A stretch of DNA of 20,341 nucleotides from Pseudomonadota bacterium. GTDB taxonomy: Bacteria; Pseudomonadota; Alphaproteobacteria; Rhizobiales; Rhizobiaceae. Both the position numbers and the translations under genes were made by a program. Shown here piece after piece: positions 1 through 7,069 of the stretch. The notes under the pieces were generated by a model that ran no database searches, was not told where the DNA came from, and was given only the letters and a program-made list of their open reading frames with translations. Every line of letters starts with the position of its first letter. Position 1 is the stretch's first letter. The stretch lies in contig JAEWOP010000126.1 of NCBI GenBank assembly GCA_023399635.1, positions 1 through 20,341 on the forward strand, given 5' to 3'.

Positions 1-20
1 CCTGTGCATGGTATCGACAT
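1..20 (-). CDS. 5' end of an unknown gene running off the left edge
   Basis: An ATG at 20-18 reads out of the window as M-S-I-P-C-T. A GGAG ribosome binding site lies 7 bases upstream on the minus strand (around 28-31). A promoter-like element at 55-87, shared with two other units in this window, also points toward it. Only six codons are visible, so no function can be given. The start is inferred from the ribosome binding site and the promoter; an ATG at 9-7 is a weaker alternative. Confidence 0.35.
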
Positions 21-54
21 ATCCGCTCTCCGTGTCCCGTAGTGACATGAGCAG

Positions 55-87
55 ATGATTTGCGTCGGCGGTGCATGGCGCAAACGC
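55..87 (-). promoter_or_regulatory. Shared 33-bp promoter-like element, copy 1
   Basis: The minus strand reads GCGTTTGCGCC, a variable middle, then CGCAAATCAT. It matches the copy at 3584-3616 at 27 of 33 positions. TTGCGC and the final hexamer AATCAT are 17 bases apart, the normal spacing of -35 and -10 boxes. It lies about 35 bases upstream of the partial gene starting at 20. Reading it as a promoter is inference from spacing and position. Confidence 0.5.
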
Positions 88-98
88 GCCGGCAGGAT

Positions 99-773
99 TC
101 AGATCTTCGCGTAGTTCCTCAGGAACATCTGCACGATATCCTCGACCTGCGGCCCGCGCTCCATCGCTTTCCGGATCAGGAGGCCGCGATCCGGCGCGCG
201 CTCCGACAGATGGAAGGCACCGCGGTATGGCTCGCCGACATCGTCCTCGCCGATATGGCCTTCATGCACGGCAAGCTCGAGCAGCGTCCTCTCTGCCGAC
301 GCCACGCGATACGGCCGACCGTCAGTGTCTTCCCTGACTTCAACACCCCACGGCAAGTCGACGCCCGGAAGCCATTCCAGGTCGTAGTCGCCCCATTGTT
401 TCGGCTGCGGCATGCGCTCCGGCTGTGCAAGCTGTCGAAAGCCGTGCGAGTTGGCGCTCGTCCAGCCCCTCGCGATAGCGGACTGCATGCCCGTCAGGTG
501 CGCGTTAGGAAAAGCAGCGCAGAGATCGGCCCAATCGGCCTGTGCGGCGTAACTGTCGAGCAGTTCGGCATCTCGGCCAACTGTCGTTCGGGAATTCCCT
601 AGCCATTCCTGCGCGCGTGCTGTCATGCGATCTTTGACGCCGACCTCGCCAGAGCGGAGGCGCTTGGCTGTGCGTTCGGAGACGTCGAGGACGGCGGCAA
701 GCTGCGGAGCCGATAGTCCGGAGGCGGAAAGCCACTTCTGGAAGTCGTCCGTCGTCCAAACTCGCTTAGCCAT
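99..773 (-). CDS. AbiEi-like antitoxin / transcriptional regulator
   Basis: The 224-aa protein begins with a helix-turn-helix (about residues 5-45, LSAPQLAAVLDVSERTAKRL). A body follows that resembles AbiEi, the antitoxin of type IV toxin-antitoxin systems. The clearest marks are HLTGMQSAIARGWTS, like the AbiEi strand-helix that follows the wing, and VASAERTLLELA, like the family's S-x-E-R-x-L-L-D/E-L motif. Known AbiEi proteins repress their own operon and neutralise the nucleotidyltransferase toxin AbiEii. No AbiEii-like gene is visible next to it. The start at 773 (MAKRV) is preceded by GGGG; in-frame starts at 779, 785 (ATG) and 794 (TTG) are possible. An inverted repeat at 801-826 lies just upstream. 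Family assignment is moderate; a plain HTH regulator is the alternative. Confidence 0.65.
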   Translation of the reverse strand: MAKRVWTTDDFQKWLSASGLSAPQLAAVLDVSERTAKRLRSGEVGVKDRMTARAQEWLGNSRTTVGRDAELLDSYAAQADWADLCAAFPNAHLTGMQSAIARGWTSANSHGFRQLAQPERMPQPKQWGDYDLEWLPGVDLPWGVEVREDTDGRPYRVASAERTLLELAVHEGHIGEDDVGEPYRGAFHLSERAPDRGLLIRKAMERGPQVEDIVQMFLRNYAKI

Positions 774-800
774 GGTCATCCCCATCAATCTCAATGACTA

Positions 801-826
801 CTGGGTGCCAGAATAGTGACACCCAG
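801..826. promoter_or_regulatory. Inverted repeat upstream of the AbiEi-like gene
   Basis: Perfect 7-bp arms CTGGGTG (801-807) and CACCCAG (820-826) flank 12 bases. On the minus strand a TTGACT box overlaps the distal arm (830-825). The position, just before the AbiEi-like gene and after the ligase stop, suits an autoregulatory operator. AbiEi proteins are known to bind inverted repeats in their own promoter; applying this here is inference. Confidence 0.4.
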
Positions 827-849
827 TCAACGCGATGATGGAGTGATGG

Positions 850-1929
850 TTACGGATCTACGATCGGATCGACCTCATAGACATCATCGGCATCGGCCGC
901 GTCCCTGAGACCCTTGAAGCTCGCATGCCGGAGATGTCCGTCGGATGTCCATGCGCGATATTCGACCTCGGCGACCAGCTCCGGCTTTACCCAGACGACA
1001 CCCTTCTTCTTGAGCGGCACCGCGGCTTTCGAGATCACCCGGGCATCCATTTCCTTTCGCTGGCTGGAAGCGTTGCGACTGTTGAAACCGGTCCCGACGC
1101 TACCGACGTAGACGATACCGTCGCCCTTGCGCGCCGCCAAAAGCAGCCGTCCGATGCCTCCGAGCGCAGCCGTCGACGGCTCGTAACCGACGATCAGGAA
1201 GCCGTCACTCGCGATGCACTTGATCTTGATCCACTCGCCGCCGCGGCCGCTCTTGTAGGGAGCCGTCTTATCCTTGGCGATGATGCCTTCGAGATCATGA
1301 GCGCACGCTGTCGCTAGCAGCGCGTCGGGATCGTCGGTTTCGATCTCCTGCGACAAGCGGATCCCGCCGTCGGCTTCCTCCCCGATGAGTTCGACAAGGA
1401 AATGGCGGCGGTCTTCCTGCTCCATCCTCCGGAGGTCATGACCATCGAAATAGAGAAGGTCGAACGCCATCAGGACAACGTCGCGGGATGCCTTCTTCCC
1501 GGATCTTCCGCCGATGGCTTTGATGAGAGCGTTGTAGTCAGAGCGCCCGGCTTCATCGAGAACGACAGCTTCGCCATCCAGAACAGCGCTGCCGACCGGT
1601 AGCTTGGCGACGGCTTCGGCGACGGCGGGGAACGACGGCGTCCAGTCGTGGCCACGGCGGGTGCGGATCGTCACCTTGTCGCCGACCTTGTAGCAACTGA
1701 TCCGATAGCCGTCCCATTTCACCTCGTATGCCCATTTATCGCCCTTCGGCGGCGTAGGCTTGAGGAGAGCGAGGCATGGATCCACCCAGTCCGGCATCGC
1801 ATCAAAAGGTAGGGTCGGCTGCGCAGGGTCACGAGGACGGCGCCGCTGACCGCGCAGAGAGGCATCGTCCTCGGTGAGGAGCGGCGCAGATTTCGGTGGT
1901 TTACTCGGATTACGCGGACGCTTGACCAT
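850..1929 (-). CDS. ATP-dependent DNA ligase, LigD-type ligase domain, stand-alone
   Basis: A 359-aa enzyme that would seal DNA nicks using ATP, of the kind used in bacterial end joining. The adenylation domain shows motif I at 71-76 (K71-W-D-G-Y-R), motif III LDGE at 117-120, motif IIIa MAFDLLY at 154-160, motif IV EGIIAKD at 214-220 and motif V WIKIKC at 233-238. An OB-fold domain follows to the C-terminus (about 242-359). The first 45 residues are basic and proline-rich and probably disordered. The polymerase and phosphoesterase domains of full LigD are absent, and no Ku gene is in the window. It is divergent from the gene at 1983, with a very short shared upstream region. All catalytic motifs are present, so it looks functional. 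Confidence 0.93.
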   Translation of the reverse strand: MVKRPRNPSKPPKSAPLLTEDDASLRGQRRRPRDPAQPTLPFDAMPDWVDPCLALLKPTPPKGDKWAYEVKWDGYRISCYKVGDKVTIRTRRGHDWTPSFPAVAEAVAKLPVGSAVLDGEAVVLDEAGRSDYNALIKAIGGRSGKKASRDVVLMAFDLLYFDGHDLRRMEQEDRRHFLVELIGEEADGGIRLSQEIETDDPDALLATACAHDLEGIIAKDKTAPYKSGRGGEWIKIKCIASDGFLIVGYEPSTAALGGIGRLLLAARKGDGIVYVGSVGTGFNSRNASSQRKEMDARVISKAAVPLKKKGVVWVKPELVAEVEYRAWTSDGHLRHASFKGLRDAADADDVYEVDPIVDP

Positions 1930-1982
1930 GCGGCCATGGCATCATGGATTGGTTAATTAGCAGTGAGTCGCAGGAGAAGCCG

Positions 1983-2705
1983 TTGACGAACAGCAAGCCG
2001 CCGTCAGGATGGGGAACTGACCCACTTACTCAGTACCTGGATGACGCGCGCGGCAACCAGTTCGCCACGTTCGACAACAAGCGACGTGCGATGGCCGACC
2101 TCATCGCCATCGATAAGTTATTCCTCAAGCTGCTGCACAGCGCGGTCAATCCGGATCCCAAGATCCCGATGTTCTTCCTCCTACGTGCCCATGCCGCCTA
2201 CCGCGCCGCCACGAGCGCTGTAATGGCCGGGCAGCTCTTCGAGGTGCAGGCTCTCCTCAGGCTGTGTCTGGAACACGCGGGGTACGGTCACTTCATTGGT
2301 GGCGACATCAAGAAATGGGAACGGTGGATGTCTCGCACGGACAGCAAGAAGACCCGCAAGATGGTCCGCGATGAATTCAAAGCCGGGGCAGTGAAGGCAT
2401 CCATCAAAGCCGCGTCAGCGAAGGTCGCAGAAGGCTACGAGATCCTGTACGAGCGCCTCATCGACTACGGAGCGCACCCGAACGAGACTGGCTTCTCGAT
2501 GTCGTCGGCCTTGCGACGGGGCGACGACAGGATCCACTTCGACACCGTCTATCTCCATGATGATGGGCTGGCGCTGGACTTTTCCCTGAGGACGACGGCA
2601 CAGGTCGGGCTGTGCGTTCTCCGGATAGGACAGCTCATCTACCCGACCCGCTACGAACTGCAGGGTATCCGTCACGACCTCGACGTCATCAGGCAGCGGT
2701 ACTAG
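1983..2705 (+). CDS. Hypothetical helical protein
   Basis: I do not recognise this protein. It is about 240 aa and mostly helical. A hydrophobic helical pair lies in the middle (FFLLRAHAAYRAATSAVMAG, then LLRLCLEHAGYGHFIGG), a lysine-rich stretch follows, and a second hydrophobic helix lies near the C-terminus (TTAQVGLCVLRIGQLIY). No signal peptide is seen. I chose the TTG start at 1983 because AGGAG (1972-1976) is 6 bases upstream; an in-frame ATG at 1944 would add 13 residues but has no ribosome binding site. Its stop overlaps the stop of the convergent small gene in the shared CTAG at 2702-2705. Confidence 0.75.
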   Translation: MTNSKPPSGWGTDPLTQYLDDARGNQFATFDNKRRAMADLIAIDKLFLKLLHSAVNPDPKIPMFFLLRAHAAYRAATSAVMAGQLFEVQALLRLCLEHAGYGHFIGGDIKKWERWMSRTDSKKTRKMVRDEFKAGAVKASIKAASAKVAEGYEILYERLIDYGAHPNETGFSMSSALRRGDDRIHFDTVYLHDDGLALDFSLRTTAQVGLCVLRIGQLIYPTRYELQGIRHDLDVIRQRY

Positions 2706-2944
2706 CGGACAGGGCGATCCTTGGAGATGCCGTACCGATTGCCGAGCACGCCGCCGACGAGGGCCAGAATGAGCGCCGCGGGCACACCTGCTGCGCCTCC
2801 CATAGCCGCTATCCCCACGCCGCCTACGAGAAGGCCCACAATGGCTCCCGCTACGGCTCCGATCAGGGACCAGCGTGTCTCTGCAGGTCTGGCCTTGGCG
2901 GCTGCAGCCACCTTCTGTGCTCCGGAGGACAGCTTCTGCTTCAT
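2702..2944 (-). CDS. Small glycine-rich membrane protein
   Basis: An 80-aa protein with a charged N-terminus (MKQKLSSGAQKVAAAAKARPAETRW). One or two membrane segments rich in small residues follow (GAVAGAIVGLLVGGVGIAAMGG and VPAALILALVGGVLG), like glycine-zipper proteins. Its ATG (2944-2942) overlaps the TGA of the secreted-protein gene upstream (2943-2941), so the two are translationally coupled. Function unknown; a shared envelope role with the upstream secreted protein is inferred from coupling only. Confidence 0.65.
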   Translation of the reverse strand: MKQKLSSGAQKVAAAAKARPAETRWSLIGAVAGAIVGLLVGGVGIAAMGGAAGVPAALILALVGGVLGNRYGISKDRPVR

Positions 2945-3516
2945 TTCGCGTTCCAACCCTTGAGGAAGGCGCCGAAGAAGCCCTTCATCTGCTGCCCGAC
3001 GTATGGCGTCAGATCGCGCACCATGGTCTGAGTATCCGTGCCTGATGCGATCATGTTGCCTCTCCAGAGATTCAGCTCGCCCGCGCGCGGTAGTCCCTCC
3101 GGATCGCCAGCATCGGCCTCCTGATCGACCGCGTTCGAATAGAAGTTTTCGGCCGACACCTCGACGTAGACAGCCTTCGCGTAGCTGTTCCCGGATGTCG
3201 GTATCGTCCTGATCGTCAGCGTCAGCGGTGTGCCGATCTCGTGTCCCATGACCGTCCGTCGGAACATGTCCTCGCCGACAGATATCCGGTACGGGATCTT
3301 CGAATTCTCTGCCAGATAGGTGAACTCGGTCTTGGCCACGTTGCAGATGGCTTGCACCAGCGCCGGATCAGCGGAATTCTTCTCGCAGTTCAGGAGAAGG
3401 CCAGTCCAGCCCTTGAATTGATCGATATTGAACTGACGTTCCTCTGCGCTCTCCTGCGCTGACGCCGTCGATATCGTAGTCACCACCATTGCGGCGGCAA
3501 GCAATACTTGTCTCAT
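2941..3516 (-). CDS. Secreted hypothetical protein
   Basis: A 191-aa protein with a clear Sec signal peptide: MRQVLLAAAMVVTTISTASA followed by Q-E-S, with cleavage expected after A20. The mature part has two cysteines (in LLNCEKNS and QAICNVAK) that could form a disulfide in the periplasm. I do not recognise the family. It is the first gene of a two-gene unit with the membrane protein at 2702-2944. It is transcribed divergently from the gene at 3648, with 131 bases between the two starts. Confidence 0.75.
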   Translation of the reverse strand: MRQVLLAAAMVVTTISTASAQESAEERQFNIDQFKGWTGLLLNCEKNSADPALVQAICNVAKTEFTYLAENSKIPYRISVGEDMFRRTVMGHEIGTPLTLTIRTIPTSGNSYAKAVYVEVSAENFYSNAVDQEADAGDPEGLPRAGELNLWRGNMIASGTDTQTMVRDLTPYVGQQMKGFFGAFLKGWNAK

Positions 3517-3583
3517 GTTCCCTCATCCCCTGTCCGGCAGACACTACTGACCGTCCCCTTTCTCGACAAGCCGAAACCTGCCG

Positions 3584-3616
3584 GCGTTTGCGCCGTGCCC
3601 CGCCAGCGCACACCAT
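3584..3616 (+). promoter_or_regulatory. Shared 33-bp promoter-like element, copy 2
   Basis: Begins GCGTTTGCGCC and ends GCACACCAT. It is preceded by CCG, giving GCCGGCGTTTGCG exactly as in copy 3. TTGCGC (3588-3593) and CACCAT (3611-3616) are separated by 17 bases. The gene start is 32 bases downstream of the element. Outer boxes are conserved with copy 3 while the middle varies, as expected of a promoter. Confidence 0.55.
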
Positions 3617-3647
3617 CTTGTCAGGCACCAAATACGAGGAGGATGTG

Positions 3648-4562
3648 ATGCCGGTGATTTTGGAATTGGAAGAATACGAGGTAGACCTCGTCGTGGCCGC
3701 ACTCATGGAGGGCCGCATCCGGCTGATGAAAGACTGGGGAGACCGCTGGAGATCACCAGATCGCAGTCCTTTTGAAGACGACCTCGCTCACATCGATGCC
3801 GACATCGTAGCGGTCGCCGATATCCGGGAGCGCCTCAAGGAAGGCATCATGTGGCAGCGCTTCTGCCAGGAGAGGTCTGCGGATCCTGAGAAGAGGGTCA
3901 GCGTTGCCTGGCATCACGAGCGCGGGTGGTTGCCTTCCGCCGACTTCATCGAGAAGCCGATCGCGGGCGGTGTCGATCAGGATCAGATGTCGCCTGGCAC
4001 CTGGACGACGCTGCCTGACGGTGTTGGCGTCGACGACTGGATGTTCGACATCACGGATCCGGAGGACAAGATCGTCATTGCCTCCGCCGACACGCAGGCC
4101 GACCGCACCGAAGTGGCCTTCTATACCTACGACCTGACCCCGGCCGAAAAGCGTAAGATCAAACGCGAACTGCAGGGCTACGACCTGATTACCTGGCAGG
4201 AGACCGTCGGCGGTGACTATCAGGGCGTAGATTCATTCGAGCACGCAGCCTCAGTGATCTTCGTGCGTAAGAACAAGGACGACCTCTACGAGATCCACCC
4301 GGGTAGTGGCATCAGCGCTGAGTTCCGCAAGCACATGAAGCGCTTCTTCCTATCGCGTTGCGAGTACAACAGCTTCGAAGAGGTCAGGAACCTCGTACAG
4401 GAGCGCGCAGTAGCGTTCTGCAAGCTCGGCGGCAAATCCTTGAGCAAGCGACACCTCGACATTGAGATCTCGATCAACGGCAAGACGAAGACGTTGAGGG
4501 GGACTGCTGGCGAGGCCGAGAGGCTGTTGAAGGATCTGACCGCCGCTAATCGGCGCTACTGA
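3648..4562 (+). CDS. Hypothetical 304-aa protein
   Basis: I do not recognise this protein. It is acidic and soluble, with no signal peptide or membrane segment. It starts MPVILELEEYEVDLVVAALM and ends with a basic region (LSKRHLDIEISINGKTKTLR). The start is fixed by GAGGAGG (3636-3642) five bases before the ATG; the reading frame is open further upstream but without support. It sits behind copy 2 of the shared element, and its length is close to that expected for the gene at 5353, which has copy 3. A terminator-like hairpin follows at 4627-4661. Confidence 0.82.
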   Translation: MPVILELEEYEVDLVVAALMEGRIRLMKDWGDRWRSPDRSPFEDDLAHIDADIVAVADIRERLKEGIMWQRFCQERSADPEKRVSVAWHHERGWLPSADFIEKPIAGGVDQDQMSPGTWTTLPDGVGVDDWMFDITDPEDKIVIASADTQADRTEVAFYTYDLTPAEKRKIKRELQGYDLITWQETVGGDYQGVDSFEHAASVIFVRKNKDDLYEIHPGSGISAEFRKHMKRFFLSRCEYNSFEEVRNLVQERAVAFCKLGGKSLSKRHLDIEISINGKTKTLRGTAGEAERLLKDLTAANRRY

Positions 4563-4626
4563 TGTCCAGATCGTCCGCCATCGTCTCATAAACCCACGGA
4601 AACGTCTGTATCCGTCTCACAAGACA

Positions 4627-4661
4627 CCGCCGCCCGGCTCACCAGCTCGGCGGCGGCTTTC
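4627..4661 (+). terminator. Rho-independent terminator
   Basis: CCGCCGCC (4627-4634) pairs with GGCGGCGG (4649-4656) across a 14-base loop, followed by CTTTCGTTT. It lies 65 bases after the stop of the 304-aa gene. The T-run is interrupted, so its strength is uncertain. Confidence 0.65.
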
Positions 4662-4678
4662 GTTTCCAAAGCTGGTAC

Positions 4679-4885
4679 CTACTTCTTCGGTCTTCCCGGA
4701 CGACGAGGCCTCCCGCCGAAAACCATGCAAACGAACCACGCTCCCGGTGTAGAACACGCGACGACGTAGCCATCTTCTCGCAGATCCCCCAGCCATTCCG
4801 CCGTGGGGTCGATGCTTTTCACGCGTTTGTAACCGACGATGCTGGCTTCGAAGGTGTCGAACAGGAACTGCCGCTTCCGTGCCAT
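4679..4885 (-). CDS. Small hypothetical protein downstream of HNH gene
   Basis: A 68-aa protein starting MARKRQFLFDTFEASIVGY and ending in a basic tail (GGRPRRPGRPKK) that could bind nucleic acid. Its ATG (4885) comes two bases after the TAG stop (4890-4888) of the HNH gene. It lacks its own ribosome binding site, so reinitiation after the HNH gene is likely. Family unknown. Confidence 0.55.
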   Translation of the reverse strand: MARKRQFLFDTFEASIVGYKRVKSIDPTAEWLGDLREDGYVVACSTPGAWFVCMVFGGRPRRPGRPKK

Positions 4886-4887
4886 AG

Positions 4888-5247
4888 CTAGCGCGTCAAC
4901 GCTCCAGCGTTCTTCTCGAAGTTGCACCGATAGCACTCAGCCTGGATGTTTGAGATGTCGTCAGTCCCGCCATGATAGACCGGGATCTTGTGGCCCTTGG
5001 TCCAGACATTCTTGTAGCGCGGATCCGGGCGCTTCGGGATCTCTTCCCACGGTCGATTGCATTCGGCGCAGGTCGGGCTGGCGGCGAGCAGCGCTTTCCA
5101 CTCGGCAGCGGTATGCTTCCCTCCGTTTGCCTTCATCCTCTCCTGGCGAACCTTCCCTCGGGCATTCCGGCAATCCATGCAGCGATCCCAACTGTTGAAG
5201 CGAGTGCCGCCGCATTTGGTGCATGTCTTGATGTTGATCGCGTCCAT
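4888..5247 (-). CDS. HNH endonuclease with N-terminal zinc ribbon
   Basis: A 119-aa protein. An N-terminal zinc ribbon has C9-x2-C12 and C23-x2-C26. The HNH nuclease fold follows: C60-x2-C63, then KGHKIPVYHGG with H86 and H92, N100 in DISNIQAECYRCN, and C105-x2-C108. The His, Asn and zinc-binding Cys residues expected of an active ββα-metal nuclease are all present. Such small HNH proteins occur in phages, mobile introns and restriction loci; nothing here decides which. It is followed immediately by the 68-aa gene and is divergent from the gene at 5353. Confidence 0.88.
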   Translation of the reverse strand: MDAINIKTCTKCGGTRFNSWDRCMDCRNARGKVRQERMKANGGKHTAAEWKALLAASPTCAECNRPWEEIPKRPDPRYKNVWTKGHKIPVYHGGTDDISNIQAECYRCNFEKNAGALTR

Positions 5248-5294
5248 TCCTATCCCACCGAATCATAGAAATCGCGATCATAAGATTTCCGCCG

Positions 5295-5327
5295 GCGTTT
5301 GCGTCGGTCGGACGTCGGGCACACCAT
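5295..5327 (+). promoter_or_regulatory. Shared 33-bp promoter-like element, copy 3
   Basis: Begins GCGTTTGCG and ends GCACACCAT, with the same 17-base gap between TTGCGT (5299-5304) and CACCAT (5322-5327) as copy 2. The middle is different. It lies 26 bases before the start of the gene at 5353, and in the divergent interval with the HNH gene. Confidence 0.55.
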
Positions 5328-5352
5328 AATTCTGTAACCGCAGGAGGATGAA

Positions 5353-6285
5353 ATGAGGCTCAAATCCGGATCGCCCGAAATAAACGCCACCTATGACATC
5401 CGCAAAGGTGTCACCGGGCAACAGTGCAGATTTCAGGCCAAGGAATACAGTTCATCTAACGGCCTGCGGGTGCGCGAGAATCTGGGCCGTTGGTTGCAGA
5501 GCTATGACTCCTGCCTCGATCAAGAAGGCTACAAGCCTGCGGTTAGGCTGACATCCGAATCTGCAAAGATCGTCTTAAAGCTGAGAAGGCAACGAAATCC
5601 CGTTCAACCGGGTAAGGTGCTGCACCTTCCTAAGGGCCTCTTCTCCGTCACATCCCGCAACCGTGGCCAGTATGGCGAACGCTGGTACTGCCGCGTCTCG
5701 GTGCCTCTCGCCGTAGCCGATGCTGCAGGATGGCGTTCAGGCATGACCGTCGCCGCCAGCAGGGATCGTGACCGTCTGCGCTTCACGATCGACGACGACG
5801 CCAAGCTGACGATCCCGGAGGCGAAGCGGCGGAAGGAGAAGACGCGCTCCCTTGAGTTCGCCGTCGGTGATCTCAACCTCGGTTTCGGCGCCGCTCAGGA
5901 GATCGACGTCCGTTTCGATGATGATGCCGTCATTGCGGATATCTGTCTCCTGCAGGCGGCCTACAGGCATGAAGGGCGGTGCCCAGATCAAGCCATGCCC
6001 CGATGCCGAGCCAGTGCTGCTGCCGTACGCCCTCGGCACCACCGAACGCGCTATCACGATGGAAGGCCTCCGCTACGGCAAGGACATCGAGCCGGTCACC
6101 ATTCCCGATGTCGTGCGGATCCTGATGGAGAGCGGTCGGCGTGTGCAGCCTCAGGGGCCGCGGTTGTTCAAGCTCGATGGCGAGACGGTGATGCTGCCGG
6201 ACGTCTTCGATGCTGCTCGGGCGGCCGTCAGCAAGGATCGGCAACTCGCGCTCATCGTTTAGGTAGCGCAATCGCGTCGTCTTAG
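5353..6285 (+). CDS. Hypothetical protein, probably frameshifted near 5970
   Basis: The start is well defined: AGGAGG (5342-5347) five bases before the ATG, behind copy 3 of the shared element. The first about 205 residues look like a normal soluble protein (for example LRFTIDDDAKLTIPEAKRR and GAAQEIDVRFDDDAVIADI). After about 5970 the same frame turns into arginine, alanine and histidine-rich sequence typical of a wrong frame. Plausible coding continues one base over, to a stop at 6262. Joining the two halves by a one-base shift gives about 302 aa. Family not recognised. It is either a recent frameshift or a gene ending in a programmed shift; I cannot tell which. Confidence 0.6.
   Translation: MRLKSGSPEINATYDIRKGVTGQQCRFQAKEYSSSNGLRVRENLGRWLQSYDSCLDQEGYKPAVRLTSESAKIVLKLRRQRNPVQPGKVLHLPKGLFSVTSRNRGQYGERWYCRVSVPLAVADAAGWRSGMTVAASRDRDRLRFTIDDDAKLTIPEAKRRKEKTRSLEFAVGDLNLGFGAAQEIDVRFDDDAVIADICLLQAAYRHEGRCPDQAMPRCRASAAAVRPRHHRTRYHDGRPPLRQGHRAGHHSRCRADPDGERSACAASGAAVVQARWRDGDAAGRLRCCSGGRQQGSATRAHRLGSAIASS
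5969..6262 (+). CDS. C-terminal half in the +1 frame (frameshift product or separate gene)
   Basis: From ATG 5969 the frame reads MKGGAQIKPCPDAEPVLLPY and ends KDRQLALIV, 97 aa. It has balanced composition and strands such as RLFKLDGETVMLPDVFDAA. No ribosome binding site precedes this ATG, so it is better read as the displaced C-terminus of the gene starting at 5353 than as an independent gene. Confidence 0.5.
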   Translation: MKGGAQIKPCPDAEPVLLPYALGTTERAITMEGLRYGKDIEPVTIPDVVRILMESGRRVQPQGPRLFKLDGETVMLPDVFDAARAAVSKDRQLALIV

Positions 6286-6413
6286 ACAGCTCGCCTCCAC
6301 ACATTTATATTCGCGCGGAGAAACCTCACGGAGCAGTCCGTGATTGTAGATCGGCAACAAGAGGTAAAACATTGAAAAAGTACGCATATTTACGGACAAT
6401 GTAAGCGCACAAT
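6263..6413 (+). promoter_or_regulatory. AT-rich upstream region with hairpin and candidate promoter
   Basis: This interval precedes the three-gene operon. It holds a perfect hairpin, CACGGA-GCAG-TCCGTG (6327-6342), and a possible promoter TTGAAA (6373-6378) with GACAAT (6395-6400) 16 bases later. It is much more AT-rich than its surroundings. The promoter assignment is by eye only. Confidence 0.3.
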
Positions 6414-6674
6414 ATGTTGACCGATGGAATGAGGTCCTGTTTCTTGGTGTCGTACTCAACGGCTGAAAGGAACTGTGCCTTGTACCTCTCTGACTTCGTT
6501 ACCTTCGAGGGTGACCGCTACTACGTCTCCGCTGATCTCCGCTCTGGCAAGATCAAGCTCGAACGCTTCTCAAACGCCGCGATCGAACAGTTTCTCCGCA
6601 ACGTCCTCAGCATCGGCGAGGATGGCACCCTGCCGTCGGGCGGCGTGGTCGCAGCTTCGGAGGTATCGGCATGA
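6414..6674 (+). CDS. Hypothetical small protein, gene 1 of coupled operon
   Basis: Up to 86 aa; not recognised. The recognisable core is LSDFVTFEGDRYYVSADLRSGKIKLERF, a beta-rich stretch, followed by a helix. The start is uncertain: ATG 6414 has no ribosome binding site, whereas TTG 6480 has AAAGGA about 8 bases upstream and would give about 64 aa. The stop overlaps the ATG of the next gene (ATGA at 6671-6674). Confidence 0.55.
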   Translation: MLTDGMRSCFLVSYSTAERNCALYLSDFVTFEGDRYYVSADLRSGKIKLERFSNAAIEQFLRNVLSIGEDGTLPSGGVVAASEVSA

Positions 6675-7069
6675 TCCTGATGACCTCCATCGAAGCGCGC
6701 ATCGAGCTGGCCTACCGTAACGGAGTCTACGAGTTGTCCGCAGCCCTCCACAAGGATCTCGGCGATCTCATCCGCGAGTGCCTGCAGCATCATCACACGG
6801 GCACCAAGCGCATGAAGGAGCCTACTCTGCTCCTGTGGGCTGACACGGACGACGCGGGCAAGATCAGCATCCGCCGCAAGTTTGCAGACTCTTGCAAGCG
6901 CACCTTGAAGGGCGAGATGTACCTCGCATTTCGCGGCGCGTCGTACCAGGAGGTGGCGGATATGGTGTCCAAGCTCCGCCCGGTGTTGTGTTCGTATGAC
7001 GCCGTTTCGCGTCTCGTGCAGTCTGCACGCCCGCGCTTGGAATCGAAGCATTTCGGGGAAGCCGCATGA
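6671..7069 (+). CDS. Hypothetical protein, gene 2 of coupled operon
   Basis: A 132-aa soluble protein starting MILMTSIEARIELAYRNGVY. It is mostly helical and basic in the middle (RRKFADSCKRTLKGEMYLAF). The stretch SYQEVADMVSKLRPVLCSYDAVSRLVQSARP looks like a two-helix DNA-binding-type segment, but I cannot assign a family. ATGA overlaps on both sides (6671 and 7066) tie it to its neighbours in translation. Confidence 0.7.
   Translation: MILMTSIEARIELAYRNGVYELSAALHKDLGDLIRECLQHHHTGTKRMKEPTLLLWADTDDAGKISIRRKFADSCKRTLKGEMYLAFRGASYQEVADMVSKLRPVLCSYDAVSRLVQSARPRLESKHFGEAA

Noticed and set aside
60..602. Long plus-strand open frame opposite the AbiEi-like gene
   Set aside because: Arginine-rich antisense shadow of a clear minus-strand gene, with no ribosome binding site.
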